Shown piece after piece: positions 1-8,387 of a DNA stretch of 26,892 nucleotides. Location of the stretch: the NCBI GenBank assembly GCA_019057975.1, contig JAHLWJ010000019.1, forward strand, positions 1 to 26,892, given 5' to 3'. Made by a program: the position numbers and the translations under genes. The notes under the pieces are model-generated. The model saw only the letters and a program-made list of their open reading frames with translations, did not search any database and had not been told where the DNA came from. Numbering within the stretch: the stretch's first letter is position 1; each line of letters starts with the position of its first letter. This DNA comes from Promethearchaeota archaeon. Its GTDB lineage: Archaea; Asgardarchaeota; Lokiarchaeia; Sigynarchaeales; SOKP01.

Positions 1-2
1 TA

Positions 3-341
3 AGATTAGTGGATTATTCCGCTTGCAAAGGATGCTTAAATTGCGTTTAAGTTTGTCCTAGAAATGCAATTGAAGTGACATCAATTGAATTTGAAGATCA
101 AGTAGTTAGTATTAAGGTTGATCATGAAAAATGCTCTATGTGTGAAGAATGCTTAGATGAAAATGGAAATTTCTGCCCTAAAAATCTTTTTTACAAAGAT
201 AAAGTAAAAAATAAAGAAAATCAAGAAATTGAAGGGATAAGGTTTAAATTTGGAAAAATAGCAAATTGTCAGGGATGTTTACGATGCGAAGCACTTTGCC
301 CTGAGAAAGCAATAAAACCTGTGACATTCGAAGCTAAATGA
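3..341 (+). pseudogene. Polyferredoxin (4Fe-4S protein), 5'-partial, interrupted by in-frame TAA
   Basis: The frame is open from the window edge and reads through a first cluster motif C-K-G-C-L-N-C-V-stop-V-C-P, with TAA at 48-50. It continues in frame to the stop at 341. Downstream are a second Cys group (C-S-M-C-E-E-C, then F-C-P after an insertion) and a classic C-Q-G-C-L-R-C-E-A-L-C-P. The protein would therefore carry about three [4Fe-4S] sites and act as a soluble electron carrier or an oxidoreductase subunit. The only alternative start is GTG at 75, which would drop the first cluster. The TAA sits at the variable position between the third and fourth Cys, so one base change from AAA, GAA or CAA would restore the frame. 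It may be a pseudogene, a sequencing error or read through. The partner enzyme lies outside the window. Confidence 0.7.
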
Positions 342-373
342 TAGATTAAAGAAATTTTGATGTCAAACACACT

Positions 374-1033
374 CTAGCTTTCTAACGTTTTAATTCTTTT
401 AACTAAATCATTAAGATATAAGTTACCCATTCCTAACTTTACCATATGGGAAAAAAATAATACTAACGCAAATCTGGTTCCTAAGATTTCAATATAACTG
501 GAACATATTTTCTGATTATTTTCTAGTTCAAGATACATTTTTTTTAAGCTACTTAGTTTTTTCTCACTTCGAACTTCAAATTCTTTAGTTATTGAAAATA
601 ATGTAGTACTTGGAAGCGAAGAATATAAAACACTTCCATCAACGGTAAAAATGCCACTTCCTAAAATTTCTTTATCGTCTACATAACCTCTTAAAATTTT
701 AACTATCTCTTGAAATAGAGGTAACGATGTAAAACTTGTAGTTTGATCATCTTTTACTATTTCTGAAGACTCTCCTCCTCCTTCATAAAATTCCATATGT
801 GCAAATTCAAAATCAACTTTCTGATATCCACGAACTTTAAAGTTCTTATCCACAAAAGATTGAAAACTATGCTCACATACGGCACCTGAAGGAATAGAAA
901 CTGTTGTCAATGTTTTACTTTGATTTATTATTTTTGTAGGGATTTTAAGCTCTTTTCTTTCTTTACATGTTGGACAAACTACCCATATAGTGTCAAATAA
1001 TTCATTTTCTTCAGTGTTATTTGTTTCTAGCAT
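374..1033 (-). CDS. Zinc-ribbon protein with C-terminal Roadblock/longin-like domain
   Basis: 219 aa, starting at ATG with no Shine-Dalgarno. The N-terminal part has a metal-site pattern: C20-P-T-C23 followed by V-C53-E-H55, in a short beta-rich segment. Residues about 108-215 alternate helices and strands, with a G-S-G-I-F-T-V-D-G-S-V-L-Y-S-S core. This resembles the central strand-turn-strand (D-x-D-G-x-x-I) of Roadblock/LC7 domains. Such proteins are abundant in Asgard archaea and are thought to bind or regulate small GTPases. The function is inferred only from this resemblance. The gene is divergent from the DUF166 gene and convergent with the ferredoxin frame. The domain assignment is moderate, and no enzymatic motif is visible. 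Confidence 0.6.
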   Translation of the reverse strand: MLETNNTEENELFDTIWVVCPTCKERKELKIPTKIINQSKTLTTVSIPSGAVCEHSFQSFVDKNFKVRGYQKVDFEFAHMEFYEGGGESSEIVKDDQTTSFTSLPLFQEIVKILRGYVDDKEILGSGIFTVDGSVLYSSLPSTTLFSITKEFEVRSEKKLSSLKKMYLELENNQKICSSYIEILGTRFALVLFFSHMVKLGMGNLYLNDLVKRIKTLES

Positions 1034-1225
1034 ATGTATTTAATTTATTACCTTGATAGATATTATTTTATTGGTTAATATTAATATTTAAAAATAAATT
1101 TATCTGCTTAAATATTGATTTATCTAACTTTAATAATAATTTTACTAATTAGATATAATTCTCATCCTATGAAGAAAAACCAAATACTTATGAAAGTACT
1201 AAATAAAACACAAATTAAGACATAT

Positions 1226-1237
1226 TGAACATGTTCA
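1226..1237. promoter_or_regulatory. 12-bp perfect palindrome TGAACATGTTCA
   Basis: A perfect 12-bp palindrome lies in the AT-rich spacer between the divergent zinc-ribbon and DUF166 genes, about 68 bp before the ATG at 1305. Its length and position fit a dimeric regulator site, but no second copy or known regulator supports this. The rest of the spacer is TATA-like AT-rich DNA. Confidence 0.25.
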
Positions 1238-1304
1238 GCTAAATAGTTAAATTTGTTATAAATTATTAAAAATACAAATAAAAACTCTTATTAGATGTCT
1301 TTTA

Positions 1305-2201
1305 ATGTTGAGCGATAAAAATTATAAGATTGGAATATTGTATGGAACTCACCCAGACACTGAGATGTTAGCACAAAAATTCGCGGGTAATCTCATAAAT
1401 AATGAGGAATTCTGTAAAGCTTGTGAAGACTTAGAGCAAAATGTAAAATGTGATAAGTGTCGTGAGCATTTAAAGGGTTTTGCTGGTTCTGTTTATTTTT
1501 ATGAAAAGATTGGTGAAAATATCCCCGATTTTATTGAAGAACCTGAACAATATTTGCCCAAGAATCTTCCTCCAGTTGATTTTGTTTTAGTGGTAGGAAT
1601 TCATCAAGATTTGTTATCTGGTCTCCCATATTATCTAAAAGACAAGAAAAGTGTAAAAGCTGTAATTGTTCCCATAGAAAACCCCAAGTGGGTTCCCGCT
1701 GGGCTTCAAGTTCAAGTTTTAGAAGAATTTGAAAAGTATGGGATTCAGGCAGCCTTTCCCAAACCATTTTGTGCTTTAAGTAGAGAGTTAAATGAATACA
1801 ATAAAATTGGCTTTCACCTAACAAAAGAACATAATTATGTGTATGAATTCATAGATTATTTCAAAATAGGAGTTCCAATTGTCTCTTTGTTATTAAGTAA
1901 AGATGGGGAATCAATTGAAGATAGCTGTGTACTACAATCAGCCCCATGTGGGAGCACTTATTATGTTTGCCAACAACTCAAATCAAAGTATTTCAAAAAT
2001 GGTAAAAGTGGAGAACTATCATTAAATGAAAGGATTAGTAAAGCTCATCATGCATATCCTTGTAATGCCTCAATGGATCAAGATAATATTTTGAAAGATT
2101 CAATCCTTCATGTCGGAGGGTATTTGATTAGAAATGCAATCAGAAGAGATTTGAATCTTGAAGAGGAAGAGGGTGAAAAATTAGTCTACGTTATTAAATG
2201 A
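1305..2201 (+). CDS. DUF166 family protein
   Basis: 298 aa, ATG start. The sequence matches the archaeal DUF166 family, whose members are sometimes labelled thymidylate-synthase-like without clear biochemical support. It opens with a Rossmann-like strand (K-I-G-I-L-Y-G-T) and carries a four-Cys group C37/C40/C49/C52, probably a metal or Fe-S site. It also shows P-K-P-F-C near residue 153, an A-P-C-G-S-T motif near 213 and H-H-A-Y-P-C-N-A-S-M near 247. These conserved Cys and His suggest a metal- or cofactor-dependent enzyme. It lies 113 bp upstream of the FAD oxidase/Etf operon on the same strand, so co-expression is possible but not shown. No Shine-Dalgarno is visible. The family call is fairly secure, the reaction unknown. 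Confidence 0.75.
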   Translation: MLSDKNYKIGILYGTHPDTEMLAQKFAGNLINNEEFCKACEDLEQNVKCDKCREHLKGFAGSVYFYEKIGENIPDFIEEPEQYLPKNLPPVDFVLVVGIHQDLLSGLPYYLKDKKSVKAVIVPIENPKWVPAGLQVQVLEEFEKYGIQAAFPKPFCALSRELNEYNKIGFHLTKEHNYVYEFIDYFKIGVPIVSLLLSKDGESIEDSCVLQSAPCGSTYYVCQQLKSKYFKNGKSGELSLNERISKAHHAYPCNASMDQDNILKDSILHVGGYLIRNAIRRDLNLEEEEGEKLVYVIK

Positions 2202-2314
2202 ATTTTCAAAACAACTTATTTTTTCTATTGAAACTCAAACCTTTTCTTTCAAAACATAACTTTAATCAATTGTACTATCTTTAAATTCAAATAGATCTAT
2301 CATCAATAAATAGT

Positions 2315-3970
2315 ATGAAAAACGTGTCTAGTAATATTATTAACTCAGAGAAGGTTGCTATAAAAATTTCATTTAATGATATTCGTTCTATTCATGGAAA
2401 AACTAAAATTTTAACAGATTATCCAACATATCTTATGGACGAAAGCAAATTAAACGGAGCTGCGGAATGGTTATTTTTTCCAAAATCTGAGGCTGAAATT
2501 GTGTCTATATTAGATTTTTTGCAGAAAAATAAAATTCGGACATATGTCAGTGCAGCTCGAACGGGAATTGTGGGTGCTTGTGTTCCTACTTCTGGTTCTG
2601 TTTTATCCCTCGAGAAAATGAATAAAATTATTGGATTTGGTTTTGATAAAAATCAAAATTATTATTTCATTCGTGTTGAACCAGGGGTTACTTTAAACGA
2701 AATAAATGATAAGTTGATTAAGAAGGAACTGGATAATATCCCAGAATTAACTCCTGACGCAATTAAAAATTTTAAAGAGATAAAAGATTCATTTCATTAT
2801 CCAGTTGATCCAACTGAGATGTCTGCAACAATTGGTGGAACGGTAGCAACAAATGCCTCTGGGGCAAGAACCTTGAAGTATGGTCCAACAAGAGAATGGA
2901 TTAAAGGATTAAAAGTTTTACTATCTTCTGGCGATATTTTAAATATTCAACGTGGAGAATGTTTTGCTTCAAAAGAAGGAAGATTTATTATAAAAAAATC
3001 GAATGGAGGAAAATTACAATTCAAAATTCCACATTATATATTCAATACTTCAGTGAAAAACGCCGCAGGAATTTACTCTAAGCCAAATATGGACTTAATT
3101 GATCTATTTATTGGTAGTGAAGGTATTTTAGGTATCATTACACAGATTGATATTTGGATTATTAAAAAGAAACCTTTTATTTCTAATGTTTTGTTCTTTA
3201 ATTCTGAAGAAAGTTCAATAAGCTTTGTCGAATCAATACGAAATAATAGAATTATATCTCCAGAATTCATAGAATTTTTTTCATGTGAAGCATTGAACCT
3301 TATGAAAAATGTACAGAATAAAGACCCTGGTTCAATAAATATGCCTCAAATTCCAATAGATGCTAAAGCAGCAATATTTTTTGATGTACCATATTCTGAA
3401 GAGAAAATCGATATCATTTTTAGTAAGATAAATAAAATAACAAAAAAATGTAATACTAATTTATCAAATAGCTGGTCAGGTTATGAAAATCGTGAAATTA
3501 CTCGACTTAAACATTTTAGGCATGCATTACCTGAAAATGTAAATGCGATAATTGCTACACGCAAACTACAATTTCCACAATTACATAAGCTCGGAACGGA
3601 TATATGTGTACCAGAAAAATGCTTCAGAAATATGATGGAATATTATCATACTGTTTTGCGAAATGCAAATCTAGATTATGTTATTTTTGGCCATATTGGA
3701 GAAAATCACGTACATGTCAATATTCTCCCAAAAAATATGGAAGAATTGCGATTAGGGAAAAAAATCTACGAAAAATTTGCAAAAAAAGCAGTAGAATATG
3801 GTGGGAGCATATCTGCAGAACATGGAATTGGAAAGATAAAAACAGACTACTTGAAAATTATGTATAGTCAGAAAGATCTAGATGAAATGCGTTTAATTAA
3901 AAAAAGTCTAGATCCATTATTAGTTTTAAATTATGGTAATATTGTTAATTTTGACGTTGAGACGGAATAA
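2315..3970 (+). CDS. FAD-binding oxidase, GlcD/D-lactate dehydrogenase type (likely LctD-like)
   Basis: 551 aa. An N-terminal FAD-binding type 4 (PCMH) domain covers about residues 50-280. It includes the P-V-D-P-T-E-M-S-A-T-I-G-G-T-V-A-T-N-A-S-G segment and G-S-E-G-I-L-G-I-I-T. A C-terminal FAD-oxidase domain follows, with G-H-I-G-E-N-H-V-H-V-N and A-E-H-G-I-G-K. These are hallmarks of 2-hydroxyacid dehydrogenases (D-lactate, glycolate, 2-hydroxyglutarate). Its stop is 3 bp before the etfB start, so the two are surely co-transcribed. Linkage to EtfB and an iron-sulfur EtfA is the composition of the bacterial electron-confurcating lactate dehydrogenase, in which lactate oxidation is coupled to NAD+ reduction by reduced ferredoxin. 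Substrate and direction are inferred. The enzyme is likely cytoplasmic, with no signal or membrane segment. Confidence 0.85.
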   Translation: MKNVSSNIINSEKVAIKISFNDIRSIHGKTKILTDYPTYLMDESKLNGAAEWLFFPKSEAEIVSILDFLQKNKIRTYVSAARTGIVGACVPTSGSVLSLEKMNKIIGFGFDKNQNYYFIRVEPGVTLNEINDKLIKKELDNIPELTPDAIKNFKEIKDSFHYPVDPTEMSATIGGTVATNASGARTLKYGPTREWIKGLKVLLSSGDILNIQRGECFASKEGRFIIKKSNGGKLQFKIPHYIFNTSVKNAAGIYSKPNMDLIDLFIGSEGILGIITQIDIWIIKKKPFISNVLFFNSEESSISFVESIRNNRIISPEFIEFFSCEALNLMKNVQNKDPGSINMPQIPIDAKAAIFFDVPYSEEKIDIIFSKINKITKKCNTNLSNSWSGYENREITRLKHFRHALPENVNAIIATRKLQFPQLHKLGTDICVPEKCFRNMMEYYHTVLRNANLDYVIFGHIGENHVHVNILPKNMEELRLGKKIYEKFAKKAVEYGGSISAEHGIGKIKTDYLKIMYSQKDLDEMRLIKKSLDPLLVLNYGNIVNFDVETE

Positions 3971-3973
3971 AAT

Positions 3974-4774
3974 ATGAAAATTATTGTAACTATTAAACAA
4001 GTTCCTGAGGCAAATAAAGTAGCAGTCAATCCCAAGACAGGTACATTAATTAGAGAAGGAGTTGAGTCAATTTTAAATCCATTTTGTGAATATGCTTTAG
4101 ATATGGCAGTAAAACTAAAAACTCAAAATCCTGATCTAAAAGTGGAGATTATTGTTATTTCAATGGGTCCACCTCAAGCTAAATCTGCACTTATACGTTG
4201 TTTGGAGTTAGGGGCTGACAGAGCATATCTTTTATCAGATAGAGCATTCGCAGGATCAGATGTTTGGGCTACTGCCCTAACATTAAAGGAAGGAATTTTA
4301 AAAAAGATTGGAAATTTTGATTTAATTTTAGCTGGAAAGCAAGCAATTGATGGTGATACAGCACAGGTACCTGCTGAATTAGCTGAAGATTTAGGAATTC
4401 CTCATATATATTACGGCTTTGACATAAAGATAAATAATAAAAAAATAAATGTTAAAAAAGAAACTGAAAAAGGTTATAAAGTCGTTGAAACTCGGTTGCC
4501 TGCACTAGTTACGATAAGTAAAGGACCTTCCACTATTCCAAGATTACCCTCTATGAAAGATATGATAGAAGCTAGAAAAAAGCCTTTGGAGATTATTAAT
4601 GCTAAATCTTTGAATATGGATGAAAATAGAATTGGACTTAATGGTTCATTTACCCAAGTGTTCAAAATTTTTAGTCCTCCTACTAAAGAGGCGGGTGAGA
4701 TTATTGATGGTAATGATTCAATTAACGCTGCAAAGAAGTTATTTATGTTTTTAAAAGAAAAAAAGATTGTATAA
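3974..4774 (+). CDS. etfB: Electron transfer flavoprotein beta subunit
   Basis: 266 aa, the usual EtfB length. It starts with the typical M-K-I-I-V-T-I-K-Q-V-P strand and contains the conserved A-I-D-G-D-T-A-Q-V signature near residue 118. A late T-R-L-P-A-L-V-T-I-S segment is also typical. It should bind the FAD or AMP/NAD(H) site of the Etf heterodimer and accept or bifurcate electrons from the neighbouring FAD oxidase. It follows the oxidase by 3 bp and precedes the corrected etfA start by 20 bp, so the three form one operon. No Shine-Dalgarno is visible, and the short gap suggests translational coupling. Confidence 0.92.
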   Translation: MKIIVTIKQVPEANKVAVNPKTGTLIREGVESILNPFCEYALDMAVKLKTQNPDLKVEIIVISMGPPQAKSALIRCLELGADRAYLLSDRAFAGSDVWATALTLKEGILKKIGNFDLILAGKQAIDGDTAQVPAELAEDLGIPHIYYGFDIKINNKKINVKKETEKGYKVVETRLPALVTISKGPSTIPRLPSMKDMIEARKKPLEIINAKSLNMDENRIGLNGSFTQVFKIFSPPTKEAGEIIDGNDSINAAKKLFMFLKEKKIV

Positions 4775-4781
4775 AAAACTA

Positions 4782-4787
4782 AGGTGG
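4782..4787 (+). promoter_or_regulatory. Strong Shine-Dalgarno AGGTGG before a putative ATA start (etfA)
   Basis: AGGTGG matches the archaeal anti-SD (core CACCTCC) and lies 7 nt before ATA at 4795. No ATG, GTG or TTG occurs in this frame between the upstream stop (4780-4782) and GTG at 4897. The site therefore decides the start of etfA. Confidence 0.6.
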
Positions 4788-4794
4788 AATTGTA

Positions 4795-6009
4795 ATACTC
4801 CAAATTAATCTAAAAAATTGTATTGGGTGCAAAATTTGTGAACAAGCATGCCCTTATGGAGCAATAATTATCGAATCAGAAACTAAAAAAGCTAAAGTGC
4901 TTGATAACTGTACATTATGCGGTTCTTGTATAAATGTATGTAGATATAATGTCCTTAGTATAGAACGTGTAATGACGCCCTTAGAAGACCTAAAGAAGTT
5001 TAAAGGGATTATAATATGGGGGGAATTAGAAAATAAAAATGGACAATTACAGTTTAAAAAAGTAGTCTATGAATTATTGGGTAAAGCAATAGAGTTGAAT
5101 AAAGAACTTAATGGACAAATTTCTGTGGCTGTTCTTGGACCTCCAGGAATATCAGCTTTAATCGATGAACTGTTTTATTATGGAACAGATATTGTTTATC
5201 TCTGTGAACATGAGCTTTTAAAATATTTTTCAAATGATGGATATACAACTGTATTTACTTCTTTAATAATAGATAAAAAACCATCTATCGTATTATATGG
5301 TGCAACAATTAAGGGACGAGAATTAGCACCTAGAATAGCAGCCAGACTTAGTTTAGGATTAACGGCAGATTGTACTGGTTTATCAATTAACAAACAAAAG
5401 CAACTTGTTCAAACTCGTCCTGCTTTTGGGGGTAATATAATGGCCTCCATATTATCTCCATATACAAGACCACAGATGGCAACAGTTAGACCAAACACTT
5501 TCTCAAAAATCAAATTAAAACAACCTCAAAAAAGCATCATTGAAAAAATTATCGTGAAGTTAGAAAAACAAAGTATTAGAACAAAAATTATTGAAGAAAT
5601 TAGTTCTAAAACAGAATTAATCAACATTGAAGATGCTGACATTTTAATTTCAGTTGGAAGGGGTATTGGGAGCAAAGAAAATATAGAACTAATTCACGAA
5701 CTTGCAAGAGAGCTAAAAGGAACAGTATCAAGCTCACGAGCATTAGTAGAACTTGGTTGGACAAATCACCCAATTCAAGTAGGTCAATCAGGAAAAAATG
5801 TATCTCCTAAACTATATATTGCTCTTGGAATAAGTGGAGCAATTCAACATTTGGTGGGAATGCAGACGAGTGATATTATTGTAGCAATAAACAGGGATCC
5901 TGAAGCCCCAATCTTTAAAGTTGCGGATTTTGGTATTATTGGGGATTTATTTGAAATTATTCCTCAATTTCTTAAATTATGCCGAAAAAACAAAGAATCC
6001 TCTTTATAA
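4795..6009 (+). CDS. etfA: Electron transfer flavoprotein alpha subunit with N-terminal 2x[4Fe-4S] domain; putative ATA start
   Basis: The first canonical start is GTG at 4897, but the frame is open back to 4783 and encodes a complete C-I-G-C-K-I-C-E-Q-A-C-P cluster motif there. Starting at ATA 4795 gives 404 aa. It has ferredoxin-type Cys at 9/12/15/19 and 39/42/45/49, then the EtfA N-domain and the FAD-binding C-domain (G-R-G-I-G-S, S-S-R-A, G-Q-S-G-K-N-V-S-P, G-I-S-G-A-I-Q-H, N-R-D-P-E-A-P). Etf alpha subunits with this ferredoxin domain are known from bifurcating/confurcating systems such as LctC. There the clusters relay electrons between ferredoxin and the flavins. It is the last gene of the operon. 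The family is certain. The start is inferred from domain content and the AGGTGG site. Confidence 0.88.
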   Translation: MLQINLKNCIGCKICEQACPYGAIIIESETKKAKVLDNCTLCGSCINVCRYNVLSIERVMTPLEDLKKFKGIIIWGELENKNGQLQFKKVVYELLGKAIELNKELNGQISVAVLGPPGISALIDELFYYGTDIVYLCEHELLKYFSNDGYTTVFTSLIIDKKPSIVLYGATIKGRELAPRIAARLSLGLTADCTGLSINKQKQLVQTRPAFGGNIMASILSPYTRPQMATVRPNTFSKIKLKQPQKSIIEKIIVKLEKQSIRTKIIEEISSKTELINIEDADILISVGRGIGSKENIELIHELARELKGTVSSSRALVELGWTNHPIQVGQSGKNVSPKLYIALGISGAIQHLVGMQTSDIIVAINRDPEAPIFKVADFGIIGDLFEIIPQFLKLCRKNKESSL

Positions 6010-6221
6010 TCATCTTAAAACACAATTAAGATGTCCATATATTAGTTCTTAATTATATGATATCTCAAACCTGAAAGAACAAAATGAATTGATTTTTATT
6101 CTCGAAATTTATTAAAAATAAAATTATTATCAAAAAATCATTAAAAGACTTCATACATAAGTTAATTCTTTTATACTCAATAAATGTTAAGTTCTAATTG
6201 AAGTGTGGACAATTATTACAT

Positions 6222-6227
6222 AGGTGA
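6222..6227 (+). promoter_or_regulatory. Strong Shine-Dalgarno AGGTGA before a putative ATA start (P-ATPase)
   Basis: AGGTGA lies 6 nt before ATA at 6234. The in-frame stop TGA overlaps it at 6225-6227, so the reading frame opens exactly at the SD. The first canonical start in frame is TTG at 6384, which would delete the first membrane helix. Confidence 0.6.
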
Positions 6228-6233
6228 AAAGTT

Positions 6234-8387
6234 ATAACTACAATAGCATGTTCAACATCTTTTTGTGAAGAAATTGAGGAGGAATCAGAGGAAGAATCTT
6301 TTTTTGGAGAACATTTTTGGTACTTCCTTATACCCGCAGGGATAATATTAGCACTCTCAATTTTTATAGAAATAACTTTTGAATTGACAATTGTTGATCA
6401 AATATTAGCTATTGTGTCAATTTTTCTTTCAAGTTCAAGTGTAGCAAAAGAAGCAATCGAAGATATTAAAAACAAGAAAATCACGGCAAATATTTTAATG
6501 ATAATAGCTGCAATTGCTTCTTTTTTTATCTTTCATGGACAAGAGGGGGCAACCGCATTGCTACTATATGCAATAGCAGAGAGATTAGAAGAAATAACTG
6601 CTGATAAATCAAGAAATGCGATCAAAGAACTGCTGGAATTAGCTCCTGACGATGCTTTACTAAAAAGTGAAAACGGATATATTAATGTACCATCTAAAGA
6701 AATCAAAATTGGTAATATAGTGGGAATAAAGCCTGGGATGAAAGTTCCATTGGATGGAGTCATTGTTAAGGGAAGTTCCTACTTTGATGAAAGCGCGATA
6801 ACAGGAGAATCAGTTCCTGTCTTTAAAAAAGATGGAGATGAAATTTTTGCTGCGAGTCTAAATTCAGATAGTTTTGTGGATATTGAAGTCATTCGAGAAA
6901 GCTCAAATACAGTTGTGGCTCAAATTGCTGAAAGTGTGAAGATTGCTCAACAAAACAAGAGCGACCATGAAAGATTTATTGAGAAATTCGCTAAATATTA
7001 TACTCCAATTATTATATTATCTTCAATTTTTGTAATGATTATACCACTCTTATTTAATTTAAGTTTCTACGATTGGTTTTATCGTGGTTTGGTTTTGTTA
7101 GTAGTTTCGTGTCCATGTGCTCTTACGTTATCAACCCCTTTAGCAAATATTGCTTCCTTAACAAAGCAAGCAAGAGAGGGAATTCTCGTTAAAGGAAATA
7201 AGTTTATTGAGCAAATTCAAAATATAGATGTGTTTGCATTTGATAAAACAGGAACTCTTACTGAAGGTAATTTAAAATTATTTGATATTTATACTTATAA
7301 TAGTGCCTCAAAATCCGATGTTGTTAGCATTGCAGCAAGTTTAGAAGCCTTATCAGAACATCCAATTGGGAAGACAATAGTTAAACAAGCAAAAGATATG
7401 AATTTACCTATCCAGAGTGTAGATGATTTCGAAGTTATTAAAGGAAAAGGTATTAAAGGAGAGATTAGCGGTGAGCTTTTCCATGTAGGAAGCAAAAGCT
7501 TTATTGAAGAATTCAATCATGCACTCCCTTTGGATGATATTAAAGAAATCGAAGAATCTGGTACAATTCCAATTCTTTTAGGCAATCAGCAGAATTTGTT
7601 GGGAATACTGTCAATTAGAGACGTATTACGTGTTTCAGCACCCATTCTAATAAATGGTCTAAAAAGTAGAGGTTATGAAACAGTTTTAATATCTGGTGAT
7701 AATCAGAGAGTTTGTAATTCAATCGGAGCTTGTTTAGATATCGATTACGCATATGGGGAACAATTACCAGATCAGAAACTAGAAGAAATACAAAAATTGA
7801 AAAAACAACATAAGGGTGTTGCAATGGTAGGAGATGGTATTAATGATGCTCCTGCATTGGCTCTCTCAGATTTAGGGATTGCTATTGGGGCTTCTGCAAC
7901 AGATATTACTCTTGAAACTGCAGATATCATAATAATTAATGACGATTTGAAAAAAATTCTTACGTATGTTGACATAGCCAAAAAAACAAATAAAAAAATC
8001 AAACAAAACATATGGGCTTCTATATTAATAAAAGTATCGTTTGCAATACTTACAGTTATGGGATTGATGAATCTCTGGTTTGCAGTAGGTATAGGGGATA
8101 TGGGATTAAGTTTGGCTATTATGTTAAACAGTATGACGATTTTCAGATACAAATTTCATTATAGAGAAATCTCTAAAGAAGAGATTGAAAATGAATCTAA
8201 GTTAATCATATGCGAACATTGTGATACTAAGGATATTATTCCACAACATCATGGTCGAGATATGGTGCAAAAGGGAGATAAGTTAGTTTGCTGGAAAAAT
8301 ATCCTAAGCAGTGAAGAATTGGAAACGTGCGATGAAGAACTTCCACTTCATTGTCCATATTGTGAAGAGAAGATGGAATTAAAATAG
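6234..8387 (+). CDS. P1B-type heavy-metal ATPase (Zn2+/Cd2+ exporter type); putative ATA start
   Basis: From ATA 6234 the product is 717 aa; the TTG at 6384 would give only 667. The added 50 residues hold an acidic Cys-containing tail (no full HMA domain) and membrane helix 1 (W-Y-F-L-I-P-A-G-I-I-L). TM2-4 follow. The actuator loop has T-G-E-S near 190, the metal site is C-P-C near 293, the phosphorylated Asp is in D-K-T-G-T near 337, and there is an H-P motif and G-D-G-I-N-D-A-P near 533. Helices 7-8 carry a Lys in the S-I-L-I-K segment and a G-D-M-G motif, which fits the P1B-2 Zn/Cd/Pb class rather than Cu. The tail from about residue 660 is Cys/His rich (C-E-H-C, Q-H-H-G, L-V-C-W-K, H-C-P-Y-C), probably a metal-sensing domain. 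The metal is inferred. Confidence 0.88.
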   Translation: MTTIACSTSFCEEIEEESEEESFFGEHFWYFLIPAGIILALSIFIEITFELTIVDQILAIVSIFLSSSSVAKEAIEDIKNKKITANILMIIAAIASFFIFHGQEGATALLLYAIAERLEEITADKSRNAIKELLELAPDDALLKSENGYINVPSKEIKIGNIVGIKPGMKVPLDGVIVKGSSYFDESAITGESVPVFKKDGDEIFAASLNSDSFVDIEVIRESSNTVVAQIAESVKIAQQNKSDHERFIEKFAKYYTPIIILSSIFVMIIPLLFNLSFYDWFYRGLVLLVVSCPCALTLSTPLANIASLTKQAREGILVKGNKFIEQIQNIDVFAFDKTGTLTEGNLKLFDIYTYNSASKSDVVSIAASLEALSEHPIGKTIVKQAKDMNLPIQSVDDFEVIKGKGIKGEISGELFHVGSKSFIEEFNHALPLDDIKEIEESGTIPILLGNQQNLLGILSIRDVLRVSAPILINGLKSRGYETVLISGDNQRVCNSIGACLDIDYAYGEQLPDQKLEEIQKLKKQHKGVAMVGDGINDAPALALSDLGIAIGASATDITLETADIIIINDDLKKILTYVDIAKKTNKKIKQNIWASILIKVSFAILTVMGLMNLWFAVGIGDMGLSLAIMLNSMTIFRYKFHYREISKEEIENESKLIICEHCDTKDIIPQHHGRDMVQKGDKLVCWKNILSSEELETCDEELPLHCPYCEEKMELK

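Noticed and set aside
48..50. TAA as a reassigned sense codon
   Set aside because: TAA ends many intact genes here (e.g. the 44-aa protein, the methyltransferase and etfB), so there is no general reassignment.
1531..1824. 97-aa open frame on the minus strand
   Set aside because: It lies wholly inside the DUF166 gene, and the plus-strand frame has the conserved family motifs.
4897..6009. etfA starting at GTG 4897
   Set aside because: This would remove a complete upstream C-x2-C-x2-C-x3-C-P cluster in the same open frame and ignore the AGGTGG site.
6384..8387. P-ATPase starting at TTG 6384
   Set aside because: No SD is present and it would delete the first transmembrane helix.
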